NCBI GenBank assembly: GCA_910589415.1
Contig: OU342630.1
Coordinates: forward strand, 40,580,012 to 40,644,011
DNA: 64,000 nucleotides
From: Malachius bipustulatus
Lineage: Eukaryota > Arthropoda > Insecta > Coleoptera > Melyridae
Direction: 5' to 3'
Shown: one piece after another, positions 61,556 to 64,000 of the stretch
Numbering within the stretch: position 1 is the first letter of the stretch
Layout: each line of letters begins with the position of its first letter
Program-made: the position numbers and the translations under genes
The notes under the pieces: generated by a model
Told to the model about the DNA's origin: nothing
The model's database searches: none
What the model saw: only the letters and a program-made list of their open reading frames with translations

Positions 61556-61580
61556 CTGACCTGACCTGACCTGACCTGAC
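61556..61580. repeat. (CTGAC)5, TCAGG on the minus strand
   Basis: Five perfect pentanucleotide units. TCAGG is the telomere unit of many beetles. Confidence 0.9.
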
Positions 61581-61589
61581 TTATGTGAG

Positions 61590-62140
61590 CCTACACAAAT
61601 TTTTTGTTTATTTCCAATAATAATAAAGATATATGGCAAAAATCAGAAATCTCGATTTTTCAGTTTTTTCAGGGTGGATATTTCAGGAACGGCGAGATGG
61701 CCTTTTTTCTGCTTACGAGATAGCAATATAGAGAAGGATATGTATATGGTTGGGGAGGGGCAACATTCTCGGAACAAAAGTTTGGGAAACAAGTTTTTTG
61801 GTTTTGAGGGGTACTTTAGGTTGTTATGGTATTCCTTTCCCCCCTTATCTTGTTTATTATTATTAATTCTATTTAAAAAAAATATACCATAAACAAATAA
61901 AATTTTAATGATTCTTTGAGGGTACTCGCTTTCCCAGTTGGGTTCAGTTGCAACAAAAATTTTGATTTAATTTAATTTGAATTCAAATTTGAATTTTTTT
62001 TTTAAATATCTAATTTATTACTTGACAGAATATTTATTACAGAAAATTACAAAAAAAAACCTACCTCGAGCTCTCTGATTCTAAATTTTGTTAAAACTAC
62101 ACTTATAATATAACATAATAATGCATAATAACAATATGCG
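61590..62140. other. no gene seen
   Basis: AT-rich filler; the 61674-61892 frame has no recognisable domain. Confidence 0.35.
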
Positions 62141-62660
62141 TCTCGCTGCCTCGCTTCTTCTTTTCCTGATCTATCAACTCTCTCTGTCACTCTCTTCGTC
62201 TCTCTCTGCTTTTCTTCTTCTTTCCGCTTCTCCTTCCTTTCTTAAATACAATCTGTAATTGCCTATCTTCCCGACATCTTCCAGGTTTCTTCCACTTCTT
62301 TTCAAGTTGATCCTCTCTATAATTTATCCCCTTCCGACTTCTTCACGTTCTCTTCGCTATCTATTTGTTCTTCTCTTTTGTGCTTCCAAAATAACTACCT
62401 TCACCCTTTTTACCTTTTCTTACACACGCTCTTCTCAATTTCAATCTAATTAATTAATTCTCCTTGTTAGCTACCTCTTAATTTGTTTTTCTCCTTTTTC
62501 CTTCCAAATGATTATTTTTACTTTTCTTACTTTTTTTTCTTGAGTCCGCTTCCAAATTTCTTAATTCTTTTCTTTTGACAACCTCTCTTATAATTTATTT
62601 CTTTCTTATCCTCTTCCACTAAATATCACTTCTTCTTTTCTTTAATTCTTCTAAATAATT
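62140..62660. repeat. pyrimidine-rich tract, about 500 bp
   Basis: Strong strand asymmetry: runs of TTCTTCTTTTCC, CTCTCTCTGTCACTC and similar, few purines on the plus strand. The frame 62259-62453 is a by-product. Confidence 0.7.
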
Positions 62661-64000
62661 ATTTTTTTAACTTCTCTAATATATCAACTTTTGATCATGA
62701 GATTGGCTATCTACAATAAATAGATAATGATCTTACTACAATATAATTGGTATTAAAATTGACAAGAATATTACTATGGGATTTAGTTAAATCGATCTAC
62801 TGGCGCCTGTACATAAAAGGCATTTAGATAATTACCTAAATCAAAACATGTTACATATTGTCATTTCATCAATTCGAGCTCTTTCACTTAATTTGCTGAT
62901 TAAAAACAGTTCAAGGAACTTCAAGGTTAAATACTGAAGATAAGCACCTCTTGTTAAGGGACGATTAAGGTGATTTCGCCTTGTTGCAAAATTCACTTAA
63001 TAGGCAAATCAAGTTACAATCGACTTAGGTACTTGTCAAGTTACAATCGACGTTCTTGTTATACCTCTCCAAAGTTGAATTGGTTGAAATGAACTTATCA
63101 GTTAACAAGCTGGTTCTCTCTTACTTACGGAGTTAGGTAGATGTAATTTCTTGAAGGTAAACTGAAGGTGTTCTTGGATGTAGTCATGGCAGCCACAGGC
63201 TGTTTGATAATTACTTAAGAGTTTTTAGAAAAATAACGCACAACGGCTGATGTTAGACACCACAGGAAATACGATATAATTCAGCGATTATAAACGGAAA
63301 AGCACTTAGGGACATAATTGATCGAATAAATTAGGTACTTATTTGTTGTAGATATTTTTAGATATTTTTACCGCGTAGAAAAGTGGTAATGCCGTCGTTA
63401 ATCGATATTTTATACGTAATTCTGCGGAAACGGCGAAAACAACTGGTTAGTTTTAAAATATTTAATCAGATTCATGAAGAAAATGCTTATACTTTGCAAA
63501 TTTCTTTAAAAAAATAGAGACACTTGCCGTCGCGTCTTCGTCGTTCAGCGAATTAGAGGGCGGTTACCTAGGTATCACCTCCGGTTGTGTCATTTCCGAA
63601 GAATCCTATCCATAATTTTCGCGCGTCCCTTGAGCGAGTTTCTTTCGAGTTGCCCTTCAGAAACTGTACCTTTGCTGCCCAAGGTCGGTGAAGTTATACA
63701 TAATATTTTTAGTAAAAAGGTCGTTAAGATTTTTAACTCGAAAAAATGATTCCTCTTTCACATTTTTTAGTTGTTTGTATACTTAGACCGCGAAATGAAT
63801 CTTTAGCCTACCGAGAGGAAGATTGCCGCCGAGGCCGCTTGTGGCCAAAGCAAAGCAATCTCGAGGACGTTAAAGAATGACGCGGCCGCAGTATACACAA
63901 AATTTTTTGTGCAATTGTGTAGAATCCTTAATAAGTATTGATGTTTTCATCGTAAATAGAGTGACGACCGGCTTAAAAATATAATAGATATTGGCCCGTA
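62660..64000. other. no gene recognised
   Basis: 63530-63680 and 63785-63895 are GC-richer, but I found no reading frame or receptor exon there. Confidence 0.35.

Overview
The window is nuclear DNA of an arthropod, most likely an insect. It is AT-rich and gene-poor, with intron-exon structure, many short palindromic DNA elements, remnants of LINEs of R1-like and CR1/jockey-like type, and one host gene on the minus strand that reads as an insect kainate-type ionotropic glutamate receptor (iGluR). A 25-bp run of CTGAC units (TCAGG on the minus strand, the telomere unit of many beetles) hints at Coleoptera, but this is weak evidence.

Host gene. Five exons of one iGluR gene lie on the minus strand between 6669 and 50306, in transcription order: 50049-50306 (M1 to pore loop M2, one exon), 38604-38879 (M1 again), 23150-22944 (pore loop M2 again), 11815-11618 (M3 and start of S2), 7059-6669 (rest of S2 up to M4). 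The 50-kb exon and the 38.8+23.1-kb pair encode the same stretch of protein, begin at the same aligned residue, end at the same LNPK and have the same phase. They are therefore candidate alternative routes into a single M3/S2 module. The 50-kb exon carries a genomic Arg (AGG) at the Q/R site and Gly at the +4 site. The split version carries Gln (CAG) and Asp, plus a 75-residue acidic Cys/His-rich insert in the M1-M2 cytoplasmic loop. Exons for the amino-terminal domain, S1 and M4 were not found and probably lie outside the window.

Introns. Two inverted copies of a 0.82-0.88-kb repeat (21495-22372 and 44058-44878) flank exactly the two exons of the split version. In the pre-mRNA they could pair and loop that cassette out.

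Mobile DNA. 1-6 kb: a palindromic element, a Ginger-like integrase transposon remnant split by a second palindrome, and a 5'-truncated R1-like LINE with target duplications. 7-24 kb: a series of inverted-repeat elements and MITEs. 25-33 kb: LINE tail, then a composite of about 7.3 kb with terminal inverted repeats, a broken transposon gene, a minisatellite and other tandem repeats. 34-52 kb: more palindromic elements and a 2.2-kb TIR element with two internal direct copies. 54-62 kb: CR1/jockey-like LINE remnant, a small reverse-transcriptase fragment, and low-complexity tracts. No tRNA, rRNA or CRISPR was recognised, and there is no prokaryotic gene organisation.
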